A stretch of 58,842 nt of DNA from Erysipelotrichaceae bacterium UBA2227 (GTDB lineage Bacteria; Bacillota_I; Bacilli_A; Erysipelotrichales; Erysipelotrichaceae): positions 1 to 58,842 of the forward strand of contig DDYT01000023.1 in the NCBI GenBank assembly GCA_002348095.1, given 5' to 3'. Positions 25,689 through 34,316 of this stretch are shown in pieces (the first letter of the stretch is position 1; each line of letters begins with the position of its first letter). The position numbers were made by a program, and so were the translations under genes. Under the pieces are notes generated by a model. That model did not search any database. It was not told the origin of the DNA and saw nothing but the letters and a program-made list of their open reading frames with translations.

Positions 25689-26987
25689 ATGAGAATGATT
25701 GAGATCATCGCCAACAAACGCGATGGGAAGCAACTTACCCAGGAAGAAATTCAGTACTGGATTTCGGGTCTGACCAGCGGGGAGATTCCGGATTATCAAA
25801 GCAGTGCTATGCTGATGGCGATCGTCTTAAACGGTATGTCGGATGTGGAGACGACCCACCTCACCATGGCCATGATGCACAGCGGTGACGTTTTGGATTT
25901 ATCATCGATCGAGGGCATCAAAGTCGACAAGCATTCGACCGGCGGCGTCGGTGATAAAACATCTCTTGTACTTGGACCGATCGTTGCCAGCTGCGGAGCG
26001 AAAGTAGCCAAAATGTCCGGTCGTGGTTTGGGGCATACCGGAGGGACCATTGATAAACTGGAAGCCATTCCCGGATTTTCGGTATCGATTTCTCAAAAGG
26101 AGTTTATCGATCAGGTCAACCGCATTTCACTGTCGATCGTCGGTCAGACCGGATCCTTGGTTCCGGCAGACAAGAAACTGTATGCCTTACGGGATGTGAC
26201 AGCAACCGTACCCTCGATTCCTTTGATCGCATCTTCGATCATGTCGAAAAAACTGGCTGCCGGAGCGAATGCGATTTTATTGGATGTCAAATACGGGGAT
26301 GGTGCTTTTATGCATACGCCGCAGAAGGCTGAAGAGCTGGCAAAAGCGATGATTGCCATCGGTCAGCTTTCAGGTCGTGACACACGTGCCATGATCACGG
26401 ATATGAATCAGCCGCTGGGTTTGGCTATCGGCAATGCATTGGAAGTCAAGGAAGCAATAGAAACTCTCAAAGGACACGGTCCCGCGGATTTTACGGAACT
26501 TTGTTTACAAGCCGCCACACTCATGCTGATGCAGGCAAAGATTGCCGCGGATGCAGAACAAGGTCGAAAACTGGCTGAGGATGCCATTGCCAGCGGGGCT
26601 GCTTTTGAGAAACTCAAAGAGTTCGTTGCAGCTCAAGGGGGAGATGTGCGCTGCATCGAAGATCCAAGCCGTTTGGCTCAGGCGAAGTTCGTAACCCCGC
26701 TTAAAAGTGAAAAATCAGGAACAGTCACAGCAATCAAAGCCACGCAGCTTGGAATCAGTGCAATGAAACTGGGAGCCGGACGGGCGACGAAGGACGATAT
26801 CATCAACCCGGCCGTCGGTCTGGTGGTATATAAGAAAATCGGTGACAAAATCAGCCGGGGGGAAGTACTTATCGATATTCATCATGACACTGAATTATCG
26901 GATGAGTTTGTGGCGGAACTCAATACAAGCTTTATCATTGAGCAGAAAAATGCCGAACCAGTCGCACTGATCGAAAAAATCCTTTAA
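25689..26987 (+). CDS. pdp: Pyrimidine-nucleoside phosphorylase
   Basis: The 432-residue protein has the family signature KHSTGGVGDKTSLVLGP (about 81-97), SGRGLGHTGGTIDKLEAIPG and a C-terminal PYNP domain. It phosphorolyses uridine, deoxyuridine and thymidine. Together with the importer, deoC and cdd in this block it supports nucleoside scavenging. The start codon is 4 bp after plsC, in the same operon, which ends at a strong terminator. Confidence 0.94.
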   Translation: MRMIEIIANKRDGKQLTQEEIQYWISGLTSGEIPDYQSSAMLMAIVLNGMSDVETTHLTMAMMHSGDVLDLSSIEGIKVDKHSTGGVGDKTSLVLGPIVASCGAKVAKMSGRGLGHTGGTIDKLEAIPGFSVSISQKEFIDQVNRISLSIVGQTGSLVPADKKLYALRDVTATVPSIPLIASSIMSKKLAAGANAILLDVKYGDGAFMHTPQKAEELAKAMIAIGQLSGRDTRAMITDMNQPLGLAIGNALEVKEAIETLKGHGPADFTELCLQAATLMLMQAKIAADAEQGRKLAEDAIASGAAFEKLKEFVAAQGGDVRCIEDPSRLAQAKFVTPLKSEKSGTVTAIKATQLGISAMKLGAGRATKDDIINPAVGLVVYKKIGDKISRGEVLIDIHHDTELSDEFVAELNTSFIIEQKNAEPVALIEKIL

Positions 26988-26991
26988 ACAG

Positions 26992-27019
26992 AAAGATATT
27001 GGCGACAATATCTTTTTTT
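26992..27019 (+). terminator. Terminator after pdp
   Basis: Stem AAAGATATTG (26992-27001) / CAATATCTTT (27006-27015), GCGA tetraloop, then T's. Confidence 0.88.
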
Positions 27020-27062
27020 CAATGGAACAAAGATTGCATGTTATAATATTCAGGGTGATAAA

Positions 27063-27803
27063 ATGTTTGAGGTAACGATCGATCAGTTTCGCGGACCGTT
27101 GGATTTGATGCTGTTTCTGATCAAAGAGAAGAAATTGGATCTCTTTAATTTGGATATTGCCGAACTGACGTTGCAATATCAGAATTACATCACATCCATG
27201 CAACAGCTCAATCTTGAAGTTGCCAGTGAGTATTTGAGTGAACTTGCCGGGCTGATTGAGTATAAGAGCAAAAAACTGCTGCCAAGAGATAAAACGGTAC
27301 TTGAGGCTGCGGCTGTCGAAGACCCGAAAGAATCATTGGTCCGCCGGTTGCTAGAGTATCAGCAGTTCAAGGATATCACCGGTCAGTTGCAAGACCGCTA
27401 TCTGCTACGTCAGCAGATTTACGGTAAAGCACTGAGCCGGAAGGAAATCGAAGATGTCATGCCGGACTTGCTGGTGGAAGGAAATTCGTATGATTTGATC
27501 CGAGCCATGAAGAAAGTGATGGTTCGGGTATCGCTTCAACAGCCGTTTGAAACGAAAATCGCTGCCAGGGAGCTGTCGGTCGATCAGCGGATCGACATGT
27601 TGAGACGGATGATCAACCGGTTTCCGGCTTCATTTGCCTTGGAAGAATGTTTTGCGGATTGTCCGGACATTCATTTGGTACTGATCACTTTTTTAGCTGT
27701 TTTGGATATGATACGATTAGGTGAGTTGCTGTTTACCGTGGATGGTGAACAGATTTATTTAATAAGGAGTACGAGCGATGACGGATATAACGGTAATTAT
27801 TGA
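27063..27803 (+). CDS. scpA: Segregation and condensation protein A (kleisin)
   Basis: The 246-residue protein begins MFEVTIDQFRGPLDLMLFLIKEKKLDLFNL, close to the family consensus. It has the helical LAGLIEYKSKKLLPR region and a C-terminal winged helix. It bridges SMC heads in the chromosome condensin. TATAAT lies at 27041-27046, upstream of GGGTGATAAA and the ATG. It overlaps scpB by 26 bp. Confidence 0.94.
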   Translation: MFEVTIDQFRGPLDLMLFLIKEKKLDLFNLDIAELTLQYQNYITSMQQLNLEVASEYLSELAGLIEYKSKKLLPRDKTVLEAAAVEDPKESLVRRLLEYQQFKDITGQLQDRYLLRQQIYGKALSRKEIEDVMPDLLVEGNSYDLIRAMKKVMVRVSLQQPFETKIAARELSVDQRIDMLRRMINRFPASFALEECFADCPDIHLVLITFLAVLDMIRLGELLFTVDGEQIYLIRSTSDDGYNGNY

Positions 27804-28317
27804 AGGTCTGCTGTTTATCGTTGGAGAACAGGGATTATCCATTGAGCAGCTTTCTGCAACTTTGCAGTGCAGTGAGCAGGAAGTTCTCAAAGCAGTGGAT
27901 GAACTATCCGTATTTTACAAAGGTTTCAACCGCGGCATACAGTGTGTAAATTTCGGCGGTCAGGTGAAGCTTCTGTCAGCATCATTTATTCATCCCTATG
28001 CGCAGCACATGCTTTCGATACAGAAAACCCGACAACTGTCGCAATCTGCACTTGAAACGCTGGCCATCATTGCTTATAAGCAACCGATCACACGCGTTGA
28101 GATTGAAGAGATTCGCGGTGTCGGCTGTGATATCATGCTCAGAAAACTGCAGGCGATGGATCTGATTCGGGAAAAGGGTCGTTCAGAAGCGCCCGGACGT
28201 CCGATTTTATATGAGGTGACACAGGATTTCATGGATGTTTTCCAACTGATGTCATTGGAAGAGTTACCGAAACTTGAGCAGATTGCTAACAGCAGTTCTC
28301 AAGAATTGTTTGACTAG
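27778..28317 (+). CDS. scpB: Segregation and condensation protein B
   Basis: The 179-residue protein has tandem winged-helix domains and the signature SALETLAIIAYKQPITRVEIEEIRGV (about 96-121). It binds ScpA in the SMC-ScpAB complex. It starts inside scpA with AAGGAG and is followed 14 bp later by the pseudouridine synthase gene, a widespread Bacillota order. Confidence 0.94.
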   Translation: MTDITVIIEGLLFIVGEQGLSIEQLSATLQCSEQEVLKAVDELSVFYKGFNRGIQCVNFGGQVKLLSASFIHPYAQHMLSIQKTRQLSQSALETLAIIAYKQPITRVEIEEIRGVGCDIMLRKLQAMDLIREKGRSEAPGRPILYEVTQDFMDVFQLMSLEELPKLEQIANSSSQELFD

Positions 28318-28331
28318 AAAGAAGGGTGCTT

Positions 28332-29063
28332 ATGGATCGTTTACAAAAAGTGATCGCTCAGGCCGGTATTACTTCCCGGCGGAAAGCAGAGGAATATATA
28401 AGTCAGGGCAGAGTCAGCGTAGATGGCGTGGTCATCACCGAGCAGGGATTTAAAGTGCGCAAAGGTGCCCAGATCACAGTGGACGGCAAACCGATCGTCC
28501 GTGAAAACAAGGTATACTTCGTTCTCAACAAGCCGAGAAAAATCATCTGCTCGCTCAATGACGAAAAAGACCGTCAGACGGTTGTTTCGCTGATTGAAAC
28601 GCCGTATCGTATCTTTCCGGTCGGACGACTGGATTATGATACCAGCGGCTGTCTGATTTTAACCAATGACGGTGATTTTGCCAACAGTCTGATCCATCCG
28701 CGTTATCATATACCGAAGAAATATGATGTACGGATCAAAGGTGTTCTTTCGACCCAGGATATCAAGAAGCTGGAATCCGGTGTGAAACTGGATGACGGAT
28801 CGGTTACGATCCCGGCCAAAGTATGGGTGACAAACAAAGACTTTGAAAAGGGTATGACCGATTTTGAACTGACTATTGTCGAAGGCCGAAACCGTCAGAT
28901 CAAACGGATGATGGAATCTTTGGGATATCAGGTTCGAAAACTGCATCGTATATCCATCGGTTTTCTGACTGTCGAAGGATTGGGACAGGGAGATTATCGT
29001 ATCCTTAAGCCTTTTGAAGTCAAGAAGCTCCGCCAGTTGAGCGAAGAAGGTACACTGATCTGA
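28332..29063 (+). CDS. rluB: 23S rRNA pseudouridine synthase B-type
   Basis: The 243-residue protein has an N-terminal S4 RNA-binding domain (RLQKVIAQAGITSRRKAEEYI), then the RsuA/RluB catalytic domain with the nucleophilic Asp in GRLDYDTSGCLIL. It modifies 23S rRNA (position 2605 in E. coli RluB) or a related site. I chose ATG at 28332 because GAAGGG precedes it; a GTG two codons upstream is possible. Confidence 0.9.
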   Translation: MDRLQKVIAQAGITSRRKAEEYISQGRVSVDGVVITEQGFKVRKGAQITVDGKPIVRENKVYFVLNKPRKIICSLNDEKDRQTVVSLIETPYRIFPVGRLDYDTSGCLILTNDGDFANSLIHPRYHIPKKYDVRIKGVLSTQDIKKLESGVKLDDGSVTIPAKVWVTNKDFEKGMTDFELTIVEGRNRQIKRMMESLGYQVRKLHRISIGFLTVEGLGQGDYRILKPFEVKKLRQLSEEGTLI

Positions 29064-29064
29064 T

Positions 29065-29787
29065 ATGCAACAGTATTTTGTCAATCAAGAATTATCCACT
29101 GGAAAGGTGATAGAACTGTCGTCGCAGCAATCGCACCATATAGCCACAGTATTACGCAGCAAGCAGGGCAAAGTCATTCGCCTGATTGATGAGAATTCCT
29201 TGCCTTTTTATGCTGTGATCACATCACTGGAAAAAAACGTGATCGTTACCGCAGGTGAATCCATCATTGAAAAGCGCGAGTCTGATGTGAGAATTACGTT
29301 GGCGGTGGCTATGATCAAAAGCGACCGTTTTGAGTGGATCCTTGAAAAAGCCACGGAGTGCGGCGTTTTCAGAATCGTTCCTTTTTTCAGTGCCCGTTGC
29401 GTTGTAAAAGATAAACCCGGGCAAAACAGGCGGAAAATGGAGCGTTTTCAGAAAATCGTGACTGAAGCAGCCGAACAGTCCTATCGGCACATTGTTCCAA
29501 AAATTATCGAACCGGTCTTGTTAAAGCAGTTGCATGATTACAAATCCGATCTGAATCTTGTCGCTTATGAAAAAGAATCTGAAAATCAGTTGAGTCAATG
29601 GAAAGACTCTGTCACATCGGTAACGATTGTGATCGGACCGGAAGGTGGCTTTGAAAACAGTGAGATCGAGTTTTTGAATGCACATGGATTTACCTCTGTC
29701 ACGCTGGGAAGACGGATTTACCGTGCTGAGACCGCGGCGATCGCTGCCTGTGTAACACTTGTCAATCTGGGAGAGCACCATGGCTAA
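29065..29787 (+). CDS. rsmE: 16S rRNA (uracil1498-N3)-methyltransferase
   Basis: The 240-residue SPOUT-class methyltransferase shows the N-terminal PUA-like region (SSQQSHHIATVLRSKQGK) and the knot motifs VIGPEGGFENSE and LGRRIYRAETAA. Usually rsmE follows prmA; here it follows rluB with 1 bp between. The 3' end overlaps the next gene by 8 bp. Confidence 0.92.
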   Translation: MQQYFVNQELSTGKVIELSSQQSHHIATVLRSKQGKVIRLIDENSLPFYAVITSLEKNVIVTAGESIIEKRESDVRITLAVAMIKSDRFEWILEKATECGVFRIVPFFSARCVVKDKPGQNRRKMERFQKIVTEAAEQSYRHIVPKIIEPVLLKQLHDYKSDLNLVAYEKESENQLSQWKDSVTSVTIVIGPEGGFENSEIEFLNAHGFTSVTLGRRIYRAETAAIAACVTLVNLGEHHG

Positions 29788-30565
29788 AACAATGACCTTG
29801 GATCGCTTTTTGCGTCAATATCATAAGCAGAGACTATTAAAATCTGCGGCGGTTCGAAGAGAACTCCGGCGGATGAAAGATATTTTTACAAAAGAAGGAC
29901 TGATTTTCCACTGTCAGACACCGTTGGATTATTTCAAGATGCAGATCATGCACACCTCGTTAAGCAATAAACGGCGTTTGGAATCCGGCTACGATTCTGT
30001 CCGTAACAAACTGATTGAGATATGGCCGACGATCGATTATCAGCAGCGCAACCATCTGATGAATCTGGAATTATATTCATTAAAGGAATCTTTGCCGAAG
30101 TTTGAGTCGGCGACCGGTGTGATGATCATGATACCGTTTTTTAATGAACTTCTTAACTCGCTCTATCACAAAGAAATGGTCGTGTTCGAGCTGCCGCAGT
30201 TCTACAGGCTGTACAAGCAGTTTGCCAAGGAATGTGTGGATCCTGCCATTTATGGATTCCACCCTTATGAATCCGGTTTTATCAGTCAGCGGTTTGTTTG
30301 CCAAAACCAGCATCGGTTTGTGTTGTTTGACCGTACCGTTAACACCTTTTATGTATGTAACCTGAGTTCATATACGGAATTTGTGCTGTTTGAAAATGCC
30401 GGTTTATCCGATGATATCATCGCTGCATTGGGAAACAGTCTGTTGCAGCAGGATGTGCAAGAATTTATAAGCATTTGCATCAACTCAGCGCTTTTATCCG
30501 CTAGGGCAGCTAAAAAACTCAACAGATTAAAAATTCCGCCGGTTTTTACAAAACCGTGGGATTAA
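29780..30565 (+). CDS. Protein of unknown function
   Basis: 261 residues from ATG at 29780 (GGGAGAG upstream; a start at 29759 lacks one). I do not recognise it. It is basic at the N-terminus (LRQYHKQRLLKSAAVRRELRRMK), then mixed alpha/beta with aromatic-rich segments (FELPQFYRLYKQF; FHPYESGFISQRFV). There are no membrane helices, signal peptide, metal motif or NTP-binding motif. The tail again is basic (SARAAKKLNRLK). Overlap with rsmE and the position between RNA-modification genes (rluB, rsmE, mtaB) suggest, weakly, an RNA-related or housekeeping role. Confidence 0.75.
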   Translation: MAKTMTLDRFLRQYHKQRLLKSAAVRRELRRMKDIFTKEGLIFHCQTPLDYFKMQIMHTSLSNKRRLESGYDSVRNKLIEIWPTIDYQQRNHLMNLELYSLKESLPKFESATGVMIMIPFFNELLNSLYHKEMVVFELPQFYRLYKQFAKECVDPAIYGFHPYESGFISQRFVCQNQHRFVLFDRTVNTFYVCNLSSYTEFVLFENAGLSDDIIAALGNSLLQQDVQEFISICINSALLSARAAKKLNRLKIPPVFTKPWD

Positions 30566-30567
30566 TG

Positions 30568-30573
30568 TATAAT
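30568..30573 (+). promoter_or_regulatory. -10 element before mtaB
   Basis: TATAAT directly after the stop of the unknown gene. The mtaB ATG (30590) follows AGGTGATG. No clear -35 was seen. Confidence 0.4.
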
Positions 30574-30589
30574 ACTTCAAGGTGATGAA

Positions 30590-31885
30590 ATGAAGACCTT
30601 CGCAATCACAACGTTGGGTTGTAAAGTTAACACATTTGAATCGGAGAGTTATATCGAAAGTCTGCAAGCCCTTGGCTATAAAGAAGTGGACTTTAAAGAA
30701 TCTGCCGATATATATATTATCAATACGTGTTCGGTAACCAATACCGCCGCATCAAAAAGCCGGCAGAAAATACATCAGGCCATCCGACAGAATGAAAATG
30801 CCATGATCTGTGTTGTCGGCTGTTATGTACAGACCAATCCGCAAGACCTGCATGAAATCGAACGCATCGATCTGCTGGTCGGTGCTAAAGGCAAAAACAA
30901 GTTGGCGCAATACATCGATCAGGGAAATTCGGACGTTTCGATCAGTGATCAGCGCGATATGACTTTTGAGTCACTTCCGCTGAAACAGTATAAACATCAG
31001 ACCCGGGCTTTTCTGAAAATTCAGGACGGTTGCGATCAGTTTTGTTCCTACTGCATCATCCCTTATGCCCGAGGTAACGAGCGGTGGGCACAAAGCAGCG
31101 ATCTGATCGATATGGCAAAAAGTTTGGTCAGCAGCGGGCATAAGGAAATCGTATTGTCCGGAATTCACATCGGCCGATACGGAAAAGGTTCGGATACGGA
31201 TTTGGCCGGATTGCTTCGCCGATTGGACAGTGAAGTTGTTGGTTTGCTCAGGATTCGGCTTTCATCCATTGAAATCACGGAAATCACGGATGATATTTTG
31301 AATCTGATGACAACCTCGGAAAAAATCGTCCGCCATTTGCATATTCCGCTTCAGTCCGGTTGCGATGCCGTGCTGCAACGGATGAATCGTCCTTACACGA
31401 CGGATGATTTCTATCGACGATTGAGCGAAATCCGCAATAATTTTCCAATGATATCGATAAGCACCGATGTCATTGTCGGATTTCCGATGGAAAGTGAAAC
31501 AGAATTTGAACAGACATTGTCGTTTGTTGAGAGATGCCGGTTCAGTTTTGTGCATGTCTTTCCATATTCAATGCGCGTGAATACCGCAGCGGCCAGTATG
31601 GCAGGTCATGTTGATGCGCAAATAAAAAAGGAACGGACTGCGTATCTGATTGAAAAGTCGAACATTCTTAAAGCACGTTTTGATATGCAGTTTGTCAACA
31701 AGGAAGTACAGGTTCTTTTTGAGAGTTATCACAAAGGCTATGCCATCGGACATACGCCGGAATATGTGACGGTCCGAGTTGTCAGTGATCAGCCACTCAA
31801 TAATCAGTGTCATCCGGTGTTGATTACCCATCATAAGTCTGGATTAAATTACGGTGTTTTAGCAGAAAAGGCGGTGAAATCATGA
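30590..31885 (+). CDS. mtaB: tRNA t6A37 methylthiotransferase MtaB
   Basis: The 431-residue radical-SAM methylthiotransferase has the N-terminal UPF0004 domain with three cluster cysteines (TLGCKVN at about 10, NTCSVTN at about 46, VVGCYV at about 81) and the radical-SAM triad CDQFCSYC (about 148-155). A TRAM-like tail follows. The TLGCKVNxxES opening is characteristic of MtaB rather than MiaB or RimO. It converts t6A37 to ms2t6A37 in tRNA. It overlaps murE by 4 bp. Confidence 0.93.
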   Translation: MKTFAITTLGCKVNTFESESYIESLQALGYKEVDFKESADIYIINTCSVTNTAASKSRQKIHQAIRQNENAMICVVGCYVQTNPQDLHEIERIDLLVGAKGKNKLAQYIDQGNSDVSISDQRDMTFESLPLKQYKHQTRAFLKIQDGCDQFCSYCIIPYARGNERWAQSSDLIDMAKSLVSSGHKEIVLSGIHIGRYGKGSDTDLAGLLRRLDSEVVGLLRIRLSSIEITEITDDILNLMTTSEKIVRHLHIPLQSGCDAVLQRMNRPYTTDDFYRRLSEIRNNFPMISISTDVIVGFPMESETEFEQTLSFVERCRFSFVHVFPYSMRVNTAAASMAGHVDAQIKKERTAYLIEKSNILKARFDMQFVNKEVQVLFESYHKGYAIGHTPEYVTVRVVSDQPLNNQCHPVLITHHKSGLNYGVLAEKAVKS

Positions 31886-33351
31886 AATTAAGTCAGTTAT
31901 TTTCCAATGCTCCGGACATCCGCATCGATTCACTGTCGGTCGATTCACGATGTAAAAGTGAAAAATCCTTGTTTTTCTGTTTGAAAGGCATGGTTTTCGA
32001 CGGTCACCAGTTTGTCGGTCAGGCCATAGAAAACGGAGCTGTCGCTATCGTTCACAGTGATCCGTTACCGATCGTTTCAAAGAATGTTGCCTATGTCCGT
32101 GTGGATGACGTGTTAAAAACCCTCAATGTCATTGCTTCACGGTTTTACGGAAATCCCAGTACCTTATTGAAAGTTTTTGGTGTCACAGGCACCAACGGAA
32201 AGAGCACGACGGCAAAGCTTCTGCAGTATTTTGTCAGCGACTCGATGCCATGCGGATATATGGGCACGATTTCAACAGAGTTTGGCGATGTAAAAGAACC
32301 GCCGTTTCTGACAACTCCGGATGTGATACCGATGCATCAGACACTGAAACGAATGGTCGATGCCGGCATGAAAGCAGCTGCCCTGGAAGTTTCTTCTCAC
32401 GGTCTTGAGCAGGGCAGAGTGCAGAGTGTGGATTTCGACGTTGCGATTTTTACCAACCTGACCCACGACCACCTTGATTTCCACGGGAACATGGAGAATT
32501 ATTTTCAGGCCAAGAAAAAGCTCTTCGTATTGCTGAAAAAGACCGGTTTGGCCGTCGTGAATATCGATGATCCTTACGGGAAACGCATCATTGCTACGCA
32601 TGACGGAAAACTCGTCACATACGGATTGGACCGTAATGCAGATTTCTTTGCTGACAATATCGAACTTTTTCCCGATCGGACCGCATTTGACTTATTTATC
32701 CGAAGCGAAAAGAAAACAGTTAAGATCCGTACGAATCTGGTTGCAATTTTCAATGTATATAACTTGCTGGCCGTCATTGCCTCTTTGATAAGCTCAGGTT
32801 TCGACCTGGCCCGTATCGTCGAGATGTGTAAAACCATCCCTCAGGTCGACGGTCGGATGGAAGTGATCCGTCTTGGTCAGGATTTTAATGTGATCGTTGA
32901 CTATGCACATACACCGGACGGATTTGTGAAGATATTTACCTATGCCCGTTCGATAACTCAGAAATCAAAAAAAGTGATTGTCGTATTCGGCTCTGCCGGT
33001 CAGCGTGATTCCAAAAAACGTAAAGTGTTGGGTGAGTTGGCTGATCGATATTGTGATATGATCATTGTGACCGAAGAAGATAACCGAAGCGAAAAAGTGT
33101 CGGATATCTGCAATGAAATCAGTAAAGGGATTACAAAAAACAACTATATCATCATCGAGGACCGATATGATGCCATACGTCAGGCATTGGAGATCGCCTG
33201 TAAAAATGATACCGTACTTATTTTGGGTAAGGGTGATGAAACCTATATGTACCGCGATTTCGGTAAGGAATATTGGATGGGTGACCATCAGGCTGCCAAA
33301 GAAATACTGGAAACAGTCATACTGAACAAGGAGGTATGCAGTCATGAATAA
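31882..33351 (+). CDS. murE: UDP-N-acetylmuramoyl-tripeptide synthetase
   Basis: The 489-residue Mur ligase has the N-terminal UDP-MurNAc domain, P-loop GVTGTNGKSTT (about 109-119), the carbamylated-lysine region LEVSSHGLEQGR and FTNLTHDHLDFHG. It adds the third amino acid of the peptidoglycan stem. The specificity loop reads EEDNRSEK, where DAP enzymes have DNPR and lysine enzymes often DNPA. The proline is missing, so whether it adds DAP, lysine or another residue is open. It shows that this lineage makes peptidoglycan. Confidence 0.92.
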   Translation: MKLSQLFSNAPDIRIDSLSVDSRCKSEKSLFFCLKGMVFDGHQFVGQAIENGAVAIVHSDPLPIVSKNVAYVRVDDVLKTLNVIASRFYGNPSTLLKVFGVTGTNGKSTTAKLLQYFVSDSMPCGYMGTISTEFGDVKEPPFLTTPDVIPMHQTLKRMVDAGMKAAALEVSSHGLEQGRVQSVDFDVAIFTNLTHDHLDFHGNMENYFQAKKKLFVLLKKTGLAVVNIDDPYGKRIIATHDGKLVTYGLDRNADFFADNIELFPDRTAFDLFIRSEKKTVKIRTNLVAIFNVYNLLAVIASLISSGFDLARIVEMCKTIPQVDGRMEVIRLGQDFNVIVDYAHTPDGFVKIFTYARSITQKSKKVIVVFGSAGQRDSKKRKVLGELADRYCDMIIVTEEDNRSEKVSDICNEISKGITKNNYIIIEDRYDAIRQALEIACKNDTVLILGKGDETYMYRDFGKEYWMGDHQAAKEILETVILNKEVCSHE

Positions 33352-34000
33352 GTATATTGATCACACACTTTTAAAGCAAAATGCCACCCGTGAGCAAATC
33401 GTAACACTTTGCACTGAAGCACTGACTTACGATTTTGCCTCTGTATGTGTCAATCCGACCTGGGTAGAGACATGCGCCAAGCAGTTAACCGGCAGTTCTG
33501 TCAAAGTCTGTACGGTCATCGGTTTTCCGTTGGGAGCAACGACCAGCGAAGTCAAGGCATTTGAAACGCGTAATGCGATTGAAAACGGAGCTCAGGAAAT
33601 CGATATGGTCATTAATATCGGTGCACTAAAAGATAAGCATATGTCCCTGGTTACGGCAGATATCCGTGCTGTGAAAAAAGCTGCCGGAAGTGCCATCGTC
33701 AAAGTGATCATTGAGACTTGTCTGTTGAGTGATGAGGAAAAGATTTTGGCTTGTAAGGCCGCTGTTGACGCCGGTGCCGATTTTGTCAAAACCTCGACCG
33801 GATTTTCCATTGCCGGTGCTACGGTGGAGGATGTGCGACTGATGAAATCCGTGGTCGGCAACTCGGCATTGGTCAAAGCTGCCGGAGGTGTCCGTACCTA
33901 TGAGGATTTGGTGGCCATGATTGAAGCCGGTGCAGATCGGATCGGCACCTCAGCCGGTGTCGTGTTGCTTAACAAGCAAACCAACCTGCAATCGTACTAA
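33344..34000 (+). CDS. deoC: Deoxyribose-phosphate aldolase
   Basis: The 218-residue TIM-barrel aldolase begins NKYIDHTLLKQNATREQI. It has VIGFPLGATTSEVKAFE, the Lys in KVIIETCLL and the Schiff-base lysine in FVKTSTGFS. It cleaves deoxyribose-5-phosphate, the product of deoxynucleoside phosphorolysis, to acetaldehyde and glyceraldehyde-3-phosphate. It has a strong AAGGAGG and overlaps murE by 8 bp. Confidence 0.95.
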   Translation: MNKYIDHTLLKQNATREQIVTLCTEALTYDFASVCVNPTWVETCAKQLTGSSVKVCTVIGFPLGATTSEVKAFETRNAIENGAQEIDMVINIGALKDKHMSLVTADIRAVKKAAGSAIVKVIIETCLLSDEEKILACKAAVDAGADFVKTSTGFSIAGATVEDVRLMKSVVGNSALVKAAGGVRTYEDLVAMIEAGADRIGTSAGVVLLNKQTNLQSY

Positions 34001-34007
34001 GTAATAC

Positions 34008-34036
34008 TTGCATTTTGCCGGTTGGTTTTGTATAAT
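34008..34036 (+). promoter_or_regulatory. Promoter of rpsU
   Basis: -35 TTGCAT (34008-34013), 17 bp, -10 TATAAT (34031-34036). Confidence 0.7.
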
Positions 34037-34067
34037 AATACTGCTTGCATCAGAGGGGAGGTTGATT

Positions 34068-34247
34068 ATGCCTAGAGTCGTACTCAAAGAGAATGAAGTT
34101 TTGGATGATGCCCTGCGTCGTTTTAAACGTCAAGTCTCTCGTAACGGAACCCTTGCTGAGGCTCGCAAAAGAGAGTTTTATGTAAAACCGGGCGTTCGTC
34201 GCAAATTAAAATCCGAAGCCGCCAGAAAAGCTCGCAGAAGCAAATAA
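34068..34247 (+). CDS. rpsU: 30S ribosomal protein bS21
   Basis: The 59-residue basic protein begins MPRVVLKENEVLDDALRRFK and ends in a polybasic tail (ARKARRSK), the normal bS21 form. The ATG at 34068 has GGGGAGG at good spacing; the longer frame from 34008 begins in the promoter and is not used. It has its own promoter and terminator. Confidence 0.95.
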   Translation: MPRVVLKENEVLDDALRRFKRQVSRNGTLAEARKREFYVKPGVRRKLKSEAARKARRSK

Positions 34248-34272
34248 GTACTTGAAAAAGTACTTTTTTTAT
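34246..34272 (+). terminator. Terminator after rpsU
   Basis: AAGTACTT repeated around a GAAA tetraloop (34246-34253 and 34258-34265), then a run of T's. Confidence 0.85.
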
Positions 34273-34316
34273 TTTCTGCTAAACGATATACTGTATCTAG
34301 AATGGAGTGGATTTAT

